A stretch of DNA of 64,000 nucleotides from Pantoea eucrina. GTDB taxonomy: Bacteria > Pseudomonadota > Gammaproteobacteria > Enterobacterales > Enterobacteriaceae. Position numbers and translations under genes: made by a program. The stretch's first letter is position 1. The number at the start of each line of letters is the position of its first letter. The notes under the pieces were generated by a model. It was not told the DNA's origin. It ran no database searches and saw only the letters and a list, made by a program, of their open reading frames with translations. The stretch spans positions 1,542,682-1,606,681 of the forward strand of contig NZ_MAYN01000008.1 of NCBI RefSeq assembly GCF_001691555.1. The letters run 5' to 3'. Positions 18,495 through 29,152 of this stretch are shown piece after piece.

Positions 18495-21400
18495 ATGAAA
18501 AGAATGTTAATTAACGCAACTCAGCAGGAGGAGTTGCGCGTTGCCCTTGTTGACGGTCAGCGTCTGTACGATCTGGATATCGAAAGTCCCGGACACGAGC
18601 AGAAAAAAGCCAATATCTACAAAGGTAAAATCACCCGCGTTGAACCCAGCCTTGAAGCGGCATTTGTCGATTATGGCGCTGAGCGTCACGGTTTCCTCCC
18701 TCTGAAAGAAATTTCCCGCGAATACTTCCCAGCTAACTATAACGCGCATGGCCGTCCTAACATCAAAGATGTGCTGCGTGAAGGTCAGGAAGTGATCGTT
18801 CAGATTGATAAAGAAGAGCGCGGCAATAAAGGCGCTGCACTTACGACCTTTATCTCTCTTGCAGGCAGCTACCTGGTTCTGATGCCTAATAACCCGCGCG
18901 CCGGAGGCATTTCCCGCCGGATTGAGGGTGATGACCGCACTGAACTGAAAGAAGCCCTGTCGGCGCTGGAATTGCCGGAAGGCATGGGTCTGATTGTACG
19001 CACGGCAGGCGTGGGTAAATCAGCGGAGTCGTTGCAGTGGGATCTGAGCTTCCGTCTTAAGCACTGGGAAGCGATCAAAAAAGCTGCAGACAGCCGTTCC
19101 GCCCCGTTCCTGATCCATCAGGAGAGCAACGTTATTGTGCGTGCTTTCCGCGACTATCTGCGTCAGGACATTGGTGAAATTCTTATCGATAATCCTAAAG
19201 TCCTGGAGCTGGCGCGTCAGCATATCGCTGCGCTGGGCCGCCCTGACTTTAGCAGTAAGATCAAACTCTATACCGGTGAAATTCCGCTGTTCAGCCACTA
19301 CCAGATTGAGTCGCAGATCGAGTCCGCCTTCCAGCGTGAAGTTCGTCTGCCTTCTGGCGGCTCAATTGTTATAGACAGCACCGAAGCGTTAACCGCGATC
19401 GACATTAACTCTGCCCGCGCAACCCGCGGCGGCGATATCGAAGAAACGGCATTCAATACCAACCTTGAAGCAGCCGATGAGATTGCCCGCCAGCTGCGCC
19501 TGCGTGACCTCGGTGGCCTGATCGTTATCGACTTTATCGATATGACGCCGGTACGTCACCAGCGCGCCGTAGAGAACCGGCTGCGCGAAGCGGTGCGTCA
19601 GGATCGTGCACGCATTCAGATTAGCCATATCTCCCGTTTTGGTCTGCTGGAGATGTCGCGTCAGCGTCTCAGCCCGTCACTGGGTGAGTCGAGCCACCAC
19701 GTCTGCCCGCGCTGTAGCGGTACGGGTACCATCCGCGATAACGAATCACTGTCGCTCTCTATTCTGCGCCTGATTGAAGAAGAAGCGCTGAAAGACAATA
19801 CCAAAGAAGTGCACGCCATTGTGCCGGTGCCGGTTGCCTCTTACCTGCTGAACGAAAAACGCGAAGCGGTCAGTGCAATTGAGAAGCGTCAGGGTGGCGT
19901 ACGCGCCATTATCGTGCCTAACGATCAGATGGAAACGCCGCACTACTCCGTGCTGCGCGTGCGCAAAGGTGAAGAGACACAAACCCTCTCTTATCATCTG
20001 CCGAAGCTGCATGAAGCTGAAATGGCACTGCCATCAGAAGAAGAGCACGCTGAACGTCGTCGTCCGGAGCAGCCTGCGCTGGCAGCCTTTGTGATGCCGG
20101 ATGCCCCGCCGGCACCGGTTGAAGTCGCTGCCGAAACACCTGCGGCGAAGAGCGAGACAAGCGCTCAGGCCGCAGCACGTCCTGCGGCAGCGCCGGCCAC
20201 GGTCAGCACGGGTCTGGTGGGTCGCCTGCTTAACGGTCTGAAAAAGCTGTTTGCGAGCGATACCCCGGCAGCAGCTCCTGCGGAAGCGCCCTCTCAGCAG
20301 GAGAGTAAGCCAGCAGAAGAAGAGAACAACACGCAGCAGCGTGGCGAACGCCGTAATAACCGTCGCAACAATAATCGTCGTGAACGCACGCCGCGCAATG
20401 GTGAGCAGGTTCAGAACCGCGAAGCTCGTGAGCCGCGCGAACCGCGTGAACCACGCGAACCACGTGAAGCACGCGAGCCGCGTGAAAATCGTGAACCGCG
20501 TGATAACCGCGAACCGCGCAACGATCAGGACAATCGCCGCAACAAGCGTCAGAACGAGCCGCGTGCCGAGCGCCCGGCTCTGACTGAAGAGCAGCAGCAG
20601 CAGCGTGATGAACAGCAGCAGCAGCGCCGTGAACAGCGTGCCGAGCGTCAGCGTCGTCGTCAGGAAGAGAAGCGTGCTCAGCAGCAGGAAGAGAAAGCCG
20701 TTGAGACCGTCGCGACTGAAGAGATCCCTGCGGTGGACGCAGCGGTACAGGAAGAAGAACGCGTTCAGGTCATGCCCCGTCGCAAGCCGCGTCAGCTGAC
20801 TCAGCGTATCCGCAGTGGCGAGACACCGGAAGCATCATCAGTTGCCGCGCAGCCAGAAGCAGCAGCGGACATCGCACAGCCGGTGAACGCCGCTGAACAG
20901 CCGGAAATGAGTGATGAGCAGGATGATAACGAGAACCGCGAAGGCGCGAACATGCCACGCCGTTCACGTCGCTCGCCGCGTCACCTGCGCGTAAGCGGTC
21001 AGCGCCGCCGTCGCTATCGCGATGAGCGCTATCCGCTGCAGTCGCCGATGCCGCTTGAAGCGGCAGCCGCCTCACCGGAGATGGCATCTGGTAAAGTCTG
21101 GGTATCCTATCCGGTTGCTCAGACGCACGAGCAGTTCACCTCTCAGGAGGCGCTGAACGAAATGCCAGACTACGGCTATCAGGATGCAGACGCGCTGCCG
21201 GCAGCTGCCGAAGCCGCCTCAGCGGTTGCGCCACAGCCAGAAACGTCAGAAGTGGTACATCAGGCTGAACCGCAGACGCACACCGAGGTGCCCGTGGTAA
21301 ACACCGATGATCTGACCCCTGTTGCCGCGCCGGTTAATCATGAGCCTGCGGTTATCTCTGCAGCCGATGAAGCGGTGGCGCAGGAGACGGCGGCGGAAGC

Positions 21401-21824
21401 CGGTCCTGCGACCGTGACAGAAGAGGCGCCACAGCCTGCTACGCAGGAAGAGGTACAGCCCGCGGTAACCGAAGCCGTTGCCACAGCAGAACAGGCACCA
21501 GCGGATGTTACCCCTGTTGTCGAAACGCAGGTTGAAAACGTGCTGTCAGCGCCGGTCGCGGCGGAAGCGCCTGTCGCGCCGGTCACTGAACCTCATGCGC
21601 CGGTTCCGGCTCGCGATGTGTCAGTCGAACAATCAGAGTCACGCTTTAAGCTGCACGCCACGGCACCGATGACCCGCGCCCCGGCACCAGCGTGGGAACC
21701 GGAGCCGGAACGTCACAGCGACTGGGTACGTCCGCCGTTCAGCTTTGATGGCCGCGGCTCTGCCGGTGGTCATAGCGCGACGCACCAGGCTACCGCTCCG
21801 GCCACCCGTCCGGACAGCGTGTAA
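18495..21824 (+). CDS. rne: Ribonuclease E
   Basis: Essential endoribonuclease and scaffold of the RNA degradosome. The 1109-residue protein (E. coli 1061) has an N-terminal catalytic half: S1 RNA-binding domain (about 39-120), catalytic Asp residues in [15 protein letters not shown] (near 303) and [11 protein letters not shown] (near 346), and Zn-link CPRCSG (near 404-407). The disordered C-terminal half keeps a membrane-targeting amphipathic helix ([16 protein letters not shown], near 573), an Arg-rich RNA-binding region, the second Arg-rich region [16 protein letters not shown], and the final PNPase-binding segment with [17 protein letters not shown]. The extra length is in low-complexity Arg/Glu/Pro and Gln tracts. 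Confidence 0.98.
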   Translation: MKRMLINATQQEELRVALVDGQRLYDLDIESPGHEQKKANIYKGKITRVEPSLEAAFVDYGAERHGFLPLKEISREYFPANYNAHGRPNIKDVLREGQEVIVQIDKEERGNKGAALTTFISLAGSYLVLMPNNPRAGGISRRIEGDDRTELKEALSALELPEGMGLIVRTAGVGKSAESLQWDLSFRLKHWEAIKKAADSRSAPFLIHQESNVIVRAFRDYLRQDIGEILIDNPKVLELARQHIAALGRPDFSSKIKLYTGEIPLFSHYQIESQIESAFQREVRLPSGGSIVIDSTEALTAIDINSARATRGGDIEETAFNTNLEAADEIARQLRLRDLGGLIVIDFIDMTPVRHQRAVENRLREAVRQDRARIQISHISRFGLLEMSRQRLSPSLGESSHHVCPRCSGTGTIRDNESLSLSILRLIEEEALKDNTKEVHAIVPVPVASYLLNEKREAVSAIEKRQGGVRAIIVPNDQMETPHYSVLRVRKGEETQTLSYHLPKLHEAEMALPSEEEHAERRRPEQPALAAFVMPDAPPAPVEVAAETPAAKSETSAQAAARPAAAPATVSTGLVGRLLNGLKKLFASDTPAAAPAEAPSQQESKPAEEENNTQQRGERRNNRRNNNRRERTPRNGEQVQNREAREPREPREPREPREAREPRENREPRDNREPRNDQDNRRNKRQNEPRAERPALTEEQQQQRDEQQQQRREQRAERQRRRQEEKRAQQQEEKAVETVATEEIPAVDAAVQEEERVQVMPRRKPRQLTQRIRSGETPEASSVAAQPEAAADIAQPVNAAEQPEMSDEQDDNENREGANMPRRSRRSPRHLRVSGQRRRRYRDERYPLQSPMPLEAAAASPEMASGKVWVSYPVAQTHEQFTSQEALNEMPDYGYQDADALPAAAEAASAVAPQPETSEVVHQAEPQTHTEVPVVNTDDLTPVAAPVNHEPAVISAADEAVAQETAAEAGPATVTEEAPQPATQEEVQPAVTEAVATAEQAPADVTPVVETQVENVLSAPVAAEAPVAPVTEPHAPVPARDVSVEQSESRFKLHATAPMTRAPAPAWEPEPERHSDWVRPPFSFDGRGSAGGHSATHQATAPATRPDSV
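20419..20520 (+). repeat. Tandem 9-base repeat encoding Arg-Glu-Pro units in RNase E
   Basis: Roughly eleven copies of a degenerate CGyGAACCr unit encode repeats of R-E-P or close variants (REA, REN, RDN). The block lies in the Arg-rich RNA-binding region of RNase E. E. coli RNase E has Arg-rich sequence here but not such a regular array. It is coding, not intergenic. Confidence 0.85.
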
Positions 21825-21847
21825 CCCTGCGCGGATAAAAAAAATAA

Positions 21848-21872
21848 AACCCCGGCTGGTCCGGGGTTTTTT
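21848..21872 (+). terminator. Rho-independent terminator of rne
   Basis: AACCCCGG-CTGGT-CCGGGGTT with a following T run, 24 bases after the rne stop codon. A tract of A residues precedes it, so it may also act weakly on the other strand. Confidence 0.92.
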
Positions 21873-21924
21873 ATTGCCTGCTGTTTACCGTGGTCACCGC
21901 GCCAGCTGTGGCCTGAACCGCAGA

Positions 21925-21957
21925 CAAAAAAAACCCATCGCCCGCGAAGGCGATGGG
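21925..21957 (-). terminator. Rho-independent terminator of the flg operon (after flgL)
   Basis: On the minus strand the stem CCCATCGCC...GGCGATGGG is followed by eight T residues. It is about 44 bases beyond the flgL stop. It faces the rne terminator, so the two convergent units are insulated from each other. Confidence 0.92.
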
Positions 21958-22000
21958 AAAAACAAGCATACCCGGTTAAGTACGCTGAACGTCTGGTCAG

Positions 22001-22963
22001 TTACGAATTCAGCTGGAACAGCGACATCTTCGACATATCACTAAAGGTTTTGTATGACGCCTGCAGCGCCGTCTGCTGCATGGTGTAGCTGGAGATTGCC
22101 TGGGTATAGTCCACCTGCACCAGATCGCTCATCTGCGTATTCATGATGGTTTTGCGATCGTCACCCTGCTGATTCAGCGTACCCACCTCTGCCATCTGGA
22201 TCCCCACTGCAGAACGCACTGTCAGCACGTTATTGAGTGAGTTACTCAGTCCGCGGTTGGTTTTATCCATCGCAGCCTGAAACGCCTGCTTTGTGGCGTC
22301 GTCCGCGTTATCCTGCGGTGTTTTAAGCGCGGCAATTGCACTGTCGAGCATGCTGAACAGGCTGGTCTCGCTGGTGCCGTTATCAGGTTCTGGCTTTGCG
22401 TTGCTGGTGATAGCCATAAACACTGATTTACCGGTACTGCTCACCTGCATGGTACGGCTTTCGTCAACTTTCTGAGTGATCGGCTCATCCCCGCCCAAAT
22501 AGGCCACACCGGTACTGCTGTCGCTGAACGGCGGGGCGTCTGTCTTATAACCGGCAAAAATGTAGCGTCCGTTGCCATCCTGACTGTTCGCCTGGTTCAG
22601 CAGCTGCGCGCGCAGCCCTTCCAGCTGGGTCGCCAGCGAGGCGCGATCGTCATCGCTCAGCGTGCCGGTGGACGCATTGACAATGGTGGTCTGCGCATCC
22701 TGTATGGTGCCGATCACGCCGGAAAGCGCGTTCTCTTCCATTGACAGGCTCTGATTAGCAAAACTGCGCGCCGTGGCGTACTGGCTGCTTTTTACCTGCG
22801 ACTGTGACAGCACGACCGCGCGTGAAGCCGCGATAGGATCGTCAGAGGGATTACTGACCCGCAGCCCGGTTGCCAGCTGCTGGCCTACCTTCAGCCAGGA
22901 GGATTGCGAATCGGTGATCCCGCGCACCTGCTGGTCAAAAATCATACTTGAGCTAAGACGCAC
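22001..22963 (-). CDS. flgL: Flagellar hook-filament junction protein FlgL (HAP3)
   Basis: Second junction protein between hook and filament, exported by the flagellar type III apparatus. The 320-residue protein begins MRLSSSMIFDQQVRGITDSQSS-like sequence with flagellin-like N-terminal heptads, including LSNPSDDPIAASRAV-type motif (RVSNPSDDPIAASRAV), and ends with the flagellin-like C-terminal helix DYTQAISSYTMQQTALQASYKTF. Located 17 bases after flgK, both under the FliA promoter upstream of flgK. Confidence 0.95.
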   Translation of the reverse strand: MRLSSSMIFDQQVRGITDSQSSWLKVGQQLATGLRVSNPSDDPIAASRAVVLSQSQVKSSQYATARSFANQSLSMEENALSGVIGTIQDAQTTIVNASTGTLSDDDRASLATQLEGLRAQLLNQANSQDGNGRYIFAGYKTDAPPFSDSSTGVAYLGGDEPITQKVDESRTMQVSSTGKSVFMAITSNAKPEPDNGTSETSLFSMLDSAIAALKTPQDNADDATKQAFQAAMDKTNRGLSNSLNNVLTVRSAVGIQMAEVGTLNQQGDDRKTIMNTQMSDLVQVDYTQAISSYTMQQTALQASYKTFSDMSKMSLFQLNS

Positions 22964-22980
22964 TTTCTTCTCTCCTCTGC

Positions 22981-24615
22981 TTAGCTGCGAATGCCCATCA
23001 GCGCGTTGAATACCGCGCTGGCGGTCTGCAATACCTGCGCATTCGCCATATAAAACTGCTGATATTTCGTCAGGTTGGCGTACTCTTCATCAAGGTTGAC
23101 GCCAGAGACAGACTGCTGCCGGTCACTCAGCTGCGTCACCACGTTTTTCTGCGTGGTGCTGGCCGTTTCCAGCGAGTTGGTTTTGTTGCCCACGCTGCTG
23201 ACAAGGCTGGCATAAGCCTGCGCGATAGTTGCGTTTCCGTTAACCAGCTTGCTGTCCTGCAGATCGAGCAGCTTCTGCGCATTGCGGTTATCGCTTTCGC
23301 CGCTGCCTTTCACGGCTGCCGCTGCAATCTCTGATTCGCTGGTGATGGCAACCGACATACCGCCAATCACATTCTGTACCGGCTTGACCAGAAAACTGTC
23401 ACCGCTATTCGCACTGCCGCTGACCGTCAGCTGCAGACCATCAAAATTCAGCGTGCCGTCAGCAGCCGGCGCAACGTCGAAGCGCACATTATCGGCAGCA
23501 CGGGTAACGGACCATGTGCCGCTGTCATAGCTGACGGTGTAGTTTGAGGCTTTCAGCGCGCTGGCATCACTCCAGCTGGCGCTAACGGAAGCCGCAGAGC
23601 TGTTTTTCAGATTGCTGAGCACATCCGGAGTACCGATAGTGAAAAAGTCCTCTCCCGGGTTGCCCTTACTGTCAAAGCCGCCTTTGTGCACGTCATTAAA
23701 CGCGGTGGTAAACGCTGCGGCCAGCTGGCCCAGCTGGTTCTGTGCACCGTCCAGATCCTGACTGCGAAACGCCAGCAACCCTGCCAGCGAACCGGTGGTC
23801 AGCGTTTTTTCCGGGATTGCTACGTTACCGGCCTGTTTGTCGCTGTAGCCAACGGTAATGCGCGTGGGATCGGCGCTGGAAGGCATCGCCACCAGGCTGG
23901 TGGCATTGCGGCCATTGACCAGGGTAATGTTGCCTGCTGAGACGATATAGCTGCCATCCTGCTGCGCAACTTTCACGCCCACCACATTGTTCAGACTGTT
24001 TACCAGCTGGTCGCGCTGATCCAGCAGGTCGTTAGGGGCTGCGCCGCCGCCGGTGGTCAGCTTCGCAATCTGCGTATTGAGATCGGCAATCTGGCGCGTA
24101 AAGGTATTGACCTGATCGACGCTGGCGGTGATATCGGTATTGACGCTGGTCTGCATGTTATTGAGATATTGCGCCGTGGTCTGGAACTGATTGACCAGCC
24201 CCTGGGCATAACTCAGCATCGACTGACGCGCGGACGGATCGTTAGCGTTACTGACCACGTTCTGTACGTTGGTAAAAAAGCTCTGAATGGACGTTGAGAG
24301 GCTGGTCGTAGAGGTCGAAAGCAGATCGTCAATATTGGAGATCTGATTATGCTGGGTATTGACCGCGCTGTAGCTGGCGCTGGATCCGCGCAGCTGCGTC
24401 GTGATGAACTCATCATATTCGCGCTGTACGCCGCTGACATTTACGCCGTTGCCATAATAGCTGTTGCCCTGCAGCGTACTGCCGGCCTGCGACAGCAGAG
24501 TAGTCTGCCGTGAATAGCCCGCCACAGTGTAGTTACTGATGTTATTACTGGTAGTGCTTAATGCGGCCTGTGCGGCGCTCAGCCCGCTCATTGCGGAGTT
24601 AATTATACTGGACAT
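22981..24615 (-). CDS. flgK: Flagellar hook-associated protein FlgK (HAP1)
   Basis: First hook-filament junction protein. The 544-residue protein has the rod/hook-type N-terminus (SSIINSAMSGLSAAQAALSTTSNNISNYTVAGYSRQ) and C-terminus (VNLDEEYANLTKYQQFYMANAQVLQTASAVFNALMGI) that form the polymerisation core, with a divergent central region. E. coli FlgK is 547 residues. A FliA promoter lies 84-110 bases upstream, marking it as a late (class III) gene. Confidence 0.96.
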   Translation of the reverse strand: MSSIINSAMSGLSAAQAALSTTSNNISNYTVAGYSRQTTLLSQAGSTLQGNSYYGNGVNVSGVQREYDEFITTQLRGSSASYSAVNTQHNQISNIDDLLSTSTTSLSTSIQSFFTNVQNVVSNANDPSARQSMLSYAQGLVNQFQTTAQYLNNMQTSVNTDITASVDQVNTFTRQIADLNTQIAKLTTGGGAAPNDLLDQRDQLVNSLNNVVGVKVAQQDGSYIVSAGNITLVNGRNATSLVAMPSSADPTRITVGYSDKQAGNVAIPEKTLTTGSLAGLLAFRSQDLDGAQNQLGQLAAAFTTAFNDVHKGGFDSKGNPGEDFFTIGTPDVLSNLKNSSAASVSASWSDASALKASNYTVSYDSGTWSVTRAADNVRFDVAPAADGTLNFDGLQLTVSGSANSGDSFLVKPVQNVIGGMSVAITSESEIAAAAVKGSGESDNRNAQKLLDLQDSKLVNGNATIAQAYASLVSSVGNKTNSLETASTTQKNVVTQLSDRQQSVSGVNLDEEYANLTKYQQFYMANAQVLQTASAVFNALMGIRS

Positions 24616-24698
24616 CTCGGTTCCTTTCTTTCCCGTTAACCGGGCTGGCAGTCATCAGTGCAGTTGTGCGGACGGCAGGCGCCCGCAACATATGAAGG

Positions 24699-24725
24699 TT
24701 ATCGGCGTGCTTAAGGGAAACTTGA
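24699..24725 (-). promoter_or_regulatory. FliA (sigma28) promoter of flgKL
   Basis: On the minus strand TCAAGTTT-N11-GCCGATAA, against the sigma28 consensus TAAAGTTT-N11-GCCGATAA: one mismatch with exact spacing. It lies in the gap between flgJ and flgK, the position of the class III flgKL promoter in E. coli and Salmonella. Confidence 0.85.
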
Positions 24726-24735
24726 GGCTAAGACG

Positions 24736-25683
24736 TCAGAACAGATCGGTGATATCCTGGCCATAAGCTTTTACAACTTTTTCGCCCATGTTTTTGAATT
24801 GCTGGATCATTCCCACCAGTTTCTGCGCATATTTCGGATCGGTGGCGTAGCCCGCCGCCTGCAGCGCGCGCGCGCCCTGCTCGGCACTTGGCGCGCTGGT
24901 GACCGCCGCATAGCGCGGATTTTTCGACAGCAGGCGCACATAGTCAGTCAGCGCCTCAAGATAGGAGCCATAGACACGGAAACTGGCCCGCACTTTCTTC
25001 GCCTCACCCGCCTCATATTCAGTGGTCATGATATCCGTGGTTTCGCCTTTCCAGTCGCCGCTCGCTTTAATGCCAAACACGTTATAGCTCGGCTTGCCGT
25101 CGCGGGTCAGGATTTGACGCTGGCCCCAGCCCGACTCCAGCGCCGCCTGCGCCAGAATCAGATGGTGCGGGATACCGCTCTGCTGGCTGGCGAGCTTCGC
25201 CGGCTGCGCCAGCTGGGCGATAAACTCACTGCTGTCAGAAGGAAGATTCACAGGCGTAACCGGCAGACGCGGTACCGCTTTGCGCACAATCTGTTCCAGC
25301 TGCATCGGCACGCTGTTGCTGCTGCTGTAGATAAAGCTGTTATCCAGCTTCATCGGAACCGTGCCGGCACGCTCATCGGGCTCCTGCGGGGGCTGCATCT
25401 GTTTGACAATGGTGTCAGCCAGACCCAGTCCGCGCTTGCCTATCTCCTGCGCAATCTGCTGATCGTAGAGCGAGGTGTAGAGTCGGGTCTGGTCGTTGCT
25501 CAGCGCGCCATCCTGCGGCAGCGCGTCGCGCATGCTTTTCAGCATCATCTGCACGAACATGCCCTCTACCTGTTTCGCCACCTGCAGCGCTTTTCCTTTG
25601 GGATCGGCAGCGGCCTGGCGTTTCAGCTCGTTCAGCGAGCGACTGTCATACGCCGCATTATTCAGCGATTGCATATCGGTCAT
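24736..25683 (-). CDS. flgJ: Flagellar rod cap and muramidase FlgJ
   Basis: Rod scaffold with an N-terminal rod-capping domain and a C-terminal N-acetylglucosaminidase domain that opens the peptidoglycan. The 315-residue protein shows the capping block VAKQVEGMFVQMMLKSMRDALPQ near residues 36-58 and the hydrolase block ALAQAALESGWGQ-like segment HHLILAQAALESGWGQRQI with catalytic Glu near residue 187, then NVFGIKASGDWKG. Its ATG overlaps the flgI stop by 1 base. Confidence 0.95.
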   Translation of the reverse strand: MTDMQSLNNAAYDSRSLNELKRQAAADPKGKALQVAKQVEGMFVQMMLKSMRDALPQDGALSNDQTRLYTSLYDQQIAQEIGKRGLGLADTIVKQMQPPQEPDERAGTVPMKLDNSFIYSSSNSVPMQLEQIVRKAVPRLPVTPVNLPSDSSEFIAQLAQPAKLASQQSGIPHHLILAQAALESGWGQRQILTRDGKPSYNVFGIKASGDWKGETTDIMTTEYEAGEAKKVRASFRVYGSYLEALTDYVRLLSKNPRYAAVTSAPSAEQGARALQAAGYATDPKYAQKLVGMIQQFKNMGEKVVKAYGQDITDLF

Positions 25684-26792
25684 CAGATGATTTCCAGCTT
25701 CGCGCGCAGACAGCCTGCGCTCTCCATCGATTGCAGAATCGACATCAGCTCAATCGGCGTCGCACCCAGCGCATTCAGGGCGCGTACCACGTTGTTCAGG
25801 TTTGCACTGGCGTTAACGCGCTGCAGCGCACCACCGCTCTGCCGCAGATCGATCTGCGTCTGCGTTGTCGCCACCGTCTGCCCGCCGGCCAGCGGCGTAT
25901 CAGGCTGACTGACGTTCTGCTGCTGATTCACCGTGACCGACAGGTTCCCCTGCGCAACGGCACAGGTGTTCAGCGTGACCTCACGGTTCATTACCACCGA
26001 GCCGGTGCGTGAGTTGATGATCACTTTTGCATCTTCCAGCGGTACAGAGACGTCAATGTTCTGGATCTCCGCCAGCGCCCGTACCTGAGAGCTGTTGTTT
26101 GGTGAAACGCGGATCTGTACGGTGCGCGCATCCAGCGGCAGTGCCGATCCAACGCCGCGGCTGTTGATGGCATCCGCGATACGCTGCGCCATGGTAAAAT
26201 CTTCGCTGTTCAGCTGCAGGTTAATGGTGTTCTGGCTGCCAAAGTTGCTCTGCAGCTCGCGCTCCACGGTGGCGCCGCCGGTAATCCGGCCGCCGTTAAG
26301 CTGATTGACCTGCACGCTGCTGCCGCCGGCCGAGGCACCAGCGCCGCCGACCAGAATATTTCCCTGCGCCAGCGCGTATACCTGATTATCCACCCCTTTC
26401 ATCGGCGTCATCAGCAGCGTACCGCCGCGCAGGCTTTTGGCGTTACCCAGCGAAGAGACCACCACGTCCAGCGTCTGTCCCTGACGGGCAAACGAGGGCA
26501 GCTTTGCTGTCACCATGACCGCCGCCACGTTTTTCAGCTGCATATTGGTGCCAGCCGGGACAGTGATCCCCAGCTGAGAGAGCATGTTACTGACCGTCTG
26601 GGTGGTAAACGGTGTCTGGGTGGTCTGGTCGCCGGTGCCGTCCAGCCCCACGACCAGCCCATAGCCAATCAGCTGGTTTTCGCGCACGCCCTGGATGCTG
26701 GTTAAATCGCGAATGCGGTCCGCCTGCGCCATCAGGCTGCTGACGGCGAGCAGTAATCCCAGACCTGCCCGCAGCAAAGTACTTTTTTTCAT
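25683..26792 (-). CDS. flgI: Flagellar P-ring protein FlgI
   Basis: Periplasmic bushing protein of the P ring around the distal rod. The 369-residue precursor has a Sec signal peptide (residues 1-25, ending in LMAQA), then [31 protein letters not shown] and [13 protein letters not shown] typical of the family. The end [28 protein letters not shown] is also conserved. Mature folding needs the periplasmic chaperone FlgA, whose gene lies at the other end of this cluster. Confidence 0.97.
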   Translation of the reverse strand: MKKSTLLRAGLGLLLAVSSLMAQADRIRDLTSIQGVRENQLIGYGLVVGLDGTGDQTTQTPFTTQTVSNMLSQLGITVPAGTNMQLKNVAAVMVTAKLPSFARQGQTLDVVVSSLGNAKSLRGGTLLMTPMKGVDNQVYALAQGNILVGGAGASAGGSSVQVNQLNGGRITGGATVERELQSNFGSQNTINLQLNSEDFTMAQRIADAINSRGVGSALPLDARTVQIRVSPNNSSQVRALAEIQNIDVSVPLEDAKVIINSRTGSVVMNREVTLNTCAVAQGNLSVTVNQQQNVSQPDTPLAGGQTVATTQTQIDLRQSGGALQRVNASANLNNVVRALNALGATPIELMSILQSMESAGCLRAKLEII

Positions 26793-26801
26793 AATATCCT
26801 C

Positions 26802-27512
26802 TTACATCGGCGAGATGTTCAGGAAGAAGCGCTGGAACCAGCCCATGGTCTGCGCCTCATTGATATAACCGTTACCGACGTACTCAATACGCGCATCGGC
26901 CACCTGGGTAGACAGCACCGCGTTGCTGGCACTGATGGTGCGCGGGTTCACCACGCCAGAGAAACGAATAAATTCGGTTCCCTGATTAATCTCAATCTGT
27001 TTCTCACCCACGACGCGCAGGTTGCCGTTAGAGAGCACCTGATTCACGGTCACGGTGATGGTCCCGGTAAAGGTATTGTTGGCGGTTGCGCCCCCTTTAC
27101 CTGCAAAATCGTTTTTACCGCCGGCGCTCAGTGCAGCTTTCTCACCGCCTGCGCCCAGTAATCCTTCCAGCCCGGTCGGCACACCGGTTACCCCAAAGCT
27201 GTTGCTGCCGTTGCGGTTGGCGCTGGCGGAAGAGCTTTTGCTCGCGCTGACGTTCTCCTGCAGCGTGATGGTCAGCGTGTCGCCGATATTACGTGGACGA
27301 CGATCCTCAAACAGCGGCTGGTAGCCGTAGTTCAGCGGTGCCACGCCCTGAAAAATAGAGCCGTTCACCACCGGTGGTGCAGACGGCGTTGGCTCTGCCG
27401 TGGTTGCCCCCTGAACCAGTGGCGTGCGCGGCACCAGCGCACAACCGTTGAGCGTCAGTAGCAGCGTGGCTACCAACCAATGACCAGGCTTGAGAATCGC
27501 TTGCTTCGCCAC
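26802..27512 (-). CDS. flgH: Flagellar L-ring lipoprotein FlgH
   Basis: Outer-membrane lipoprotein of the L ring. The 236-residue precursor has a signal peptide with lipobox TLNGC near residue 25, then the conserved [22 protein letters not shown] and [30 protein letters not shown] segments. It ends with [21 protein letters not shown], as in E. coli FlgH. It is 10 bases before flgI. Confidence 0.97.
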   Translation of the reverse strand: MAKQAILKPGHWLVATLLLTLNGCALVPRTPLVQGATTAEPTPSAPPVVNGSIFQGVAPLNYGYQPLFEDRRPRNIGDTLTITLQENVSASKSSSASANRNGSNSFGVTGVPTGLEGLLGAGGEKAALSAGGKNDFAGKGGATANNTFTGTITVTVNQVLSNGNLRVVGEKQIEINQGTEFIRFSGVVNPRTISASNAVLSTQVADARIEYVGNGYINEAQTMGWFQRFFLNISPM

Positions 27513-27573
27513 GGAGTTCTGACCTTCTGTATGTTCTTAATCGGGCCAGCGGAGTGGCCCGGCGATCCCGGCG

Positions 27574-28356
27574 TTAAAGCTGGGTAAGTTTCTGCAGCAT
27601 CTGATCGGACGTACTGATCGCTTTGCTGTTAATTTCATACGCGCGCTGCGTCTGGATCATGGTCACCAGCTCTTCCGCCACGTTGACGTTGGAGGTTTCC
27701 ACATATCCCTGATAGAGCAGACCGGCGCCGTTCTGACCGGGCGTGCTTTCAGTGGGCGCACCGGAAGCCTGCGTCTCCTGATAGAGGTTCTCGCCCACGC
27801 TGTCGAGACCGGCATCGTTCATAAAGGTGCTCAGCGTTAGCTGGCCCACCTGCGCTGGCTGCGCCTGCCCCTGCTGCGTCACCGTGACCACACCGTCGCG
27901 GGCAATCGTGATGCTGGTGGCGTTTGCCGGGATAGTAATACCCGGCTGTACCGGGAAGCCGGCGTTGGTCACCAGCTGACCATTCTGGTCCACCTGGAAA
28001 GAGCCATCGCGCGTATAGGCCGAGGTGCCATCCGGCATCTGCACCTGGAAGTAACCCTGTCCGTTGACCGCCACATCTTTGGAGTTGCTGGTCTGCGACA
28101 GGTTGCCCTGGTTATGCAGCCGCTCGGTAGTGACCGGGCGGACACCGGTACCGATCTGCAGACCAGACGGCAGCGTAGTCTGCTCAGACGATTGCGCGCC
28201 AGGCTGACGCAGCGTCTGATACATCAGATCTTCGAAGACCGCGCGCGAACGTTTAAAGCCGTTGGTGCTGACGTTTGCCAGGTTGTTGGCAATCACGTCC
28301 ATATTGGTTTGCTGTGCGTCAAGACCGGTTTTCGCGATCCATAAAGAACGAATCAT
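27574..28356 (-). CDS. flgG: Flagellar distal rod protein FlgG
   Basis: Distal rod subunit. The 260-residue protein (E. coli 260) starts [21 protein letters not shown] and has the FlgG-specific region [29 protein letters not shown], the family motif [22 protein letters not shown] and the C-terminal helix [15 protein letters not shown]. The operon continues to flgH after a 61-base gap. Confidence 0.98.
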   Translation of the reverse strand: MIRSLWIAKTGLDAQQTNMDVIANNLANVSTNGFKRSRAVFEDLMYQTLRQPGAQSSEQTTLPSGLQIGTGVRPVTTERLHNQGNLSQTSNSKDVAVNGQGYFQVQMPDGTSAYTRDGSFQVDQNGQLVTNAGFPVQPGITIPANATSITIARDGVVTVTQQGQAQPAQVGQLTLSTFMNDAGLDSVGENLYQETQASGAPTESTPGQNGAGLLYQGYVETSNVNVAEELVTMIQTQRAYEINSKAISTSDQMLQKLTQL

Positions 28357-28373
28357 TCTGTTTTCCTTACGCT

Positions 28374-29132
28374 TTAGCTGTTCATGTTGAGCAGCTGGTT
28401 AGCGCGCTGTTCGTTTTCATCAACGTTTGAGATCACTTTCATCTGCATCTCGAAACGTCGGGCGTTGGCGATCATATCGACCATGGTTTCAACCGGCTTA
28501 ACGTTGCTGCCTTCCAGCACGCCCGGCATCACCTGTACCGTGGCGTCGTTAGCCAGCGCAGCACCGCGCTGCGCCTGCGTCGCCGCGCTGGGACGAAACA
28601 TGCCGTCGTCACCGCGCGTCAGCTCCTGCCCGGTGGCGCGCACCAGCTTCAGGCGGCCCAGCTGAACCGTGGCGTTGGGCGCGTCACCCGCATTGAGCGC
28701 GGTGATAGAGCCATCCGCCGCGATGGTAAGTTGTGCCCCCTGCGGCACCGCGATCGGTCCGCCGTCGCCCATGACGGGATTGCCCTGAATGGTCAGCTGA
28801 CCGGTCGGGCTGATCTGCATATTCCCGTTACGGGTATAGGCTTCACTGCCGTCGGCGGTGCGAACTGCCAGCCAGCCATCCTGCTGGACCGCCACATCCA
28901 GCGGACGCTCGGTATAGTCGAGCGACCCCTGTGTCATATCGGCACCCGGCGTTGAGGCGGCAACCAGCGTACGCGTTGGCAGAGACCAGCCGCTGACCGG
29001 CACCGCGCGCAGCGCGTTCAGCTGCGCCCGGAAGCCCGGTGTTGAAGCATTCGCGAGGTTGCTGGCGGTAACAGACTGCTGCTCCATCGTCTGACTGGCC
29101 GCGCCCATTGCGGTATATATTGCGTGATCCAT
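28374..29132 (-). CDS. flgF: Flagellar proximal rod protein FlgF
   Basis: Proximal rod subunit of the flagellar basal body, exported through the flagellar apparatus. The 252-residue product opens [37 protein letters not shown], with the rod-protein motif and NxG-type turn, and ends with [32 protein letters not shown]. It lies between flgE and flgG, with gaps of about 20 bases on both sides. Confidence 0.97.
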   Translation of the reverse strand: MDHAIYTAMGAASQTMEQQSVTASNLANASTPGFRAQLNALRAVPVSGWSLPTRTLVAASTPGADMTQGSLDYTERPLDVAVQQDGWLAVRTADGSEAYTRNGNMQISPTGQLTIQGNPVMGDGGPIAVPQGAQLTIAADGSITALNAGDAPNATVQLGRLKLVRATGQELTRGDDGMFRPSAATQAQRGAALANDATVQVMPGVLEGSNVKPVETMVDMIANARRFEMQMKVISNVDENEQRANQLLNMNS

Positions 29133-29152
29133 AAAGCAATCCCGTTAGCGTA

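Noticed and set aside
20419..20520. Regular repeats as a possible CRISPR array
   Set aside because: The repeats are 9 bases long, in frame and inside RNase E, with no spacers.
24799..25908. A 369-codon plus-strand frame opposite flgJ and flgI
   Set aside because: Antisense shadow of two well-identified flagellar genes, a by-product of GC-rich codon use; Arg/Gln/His-rich and without family similarity.
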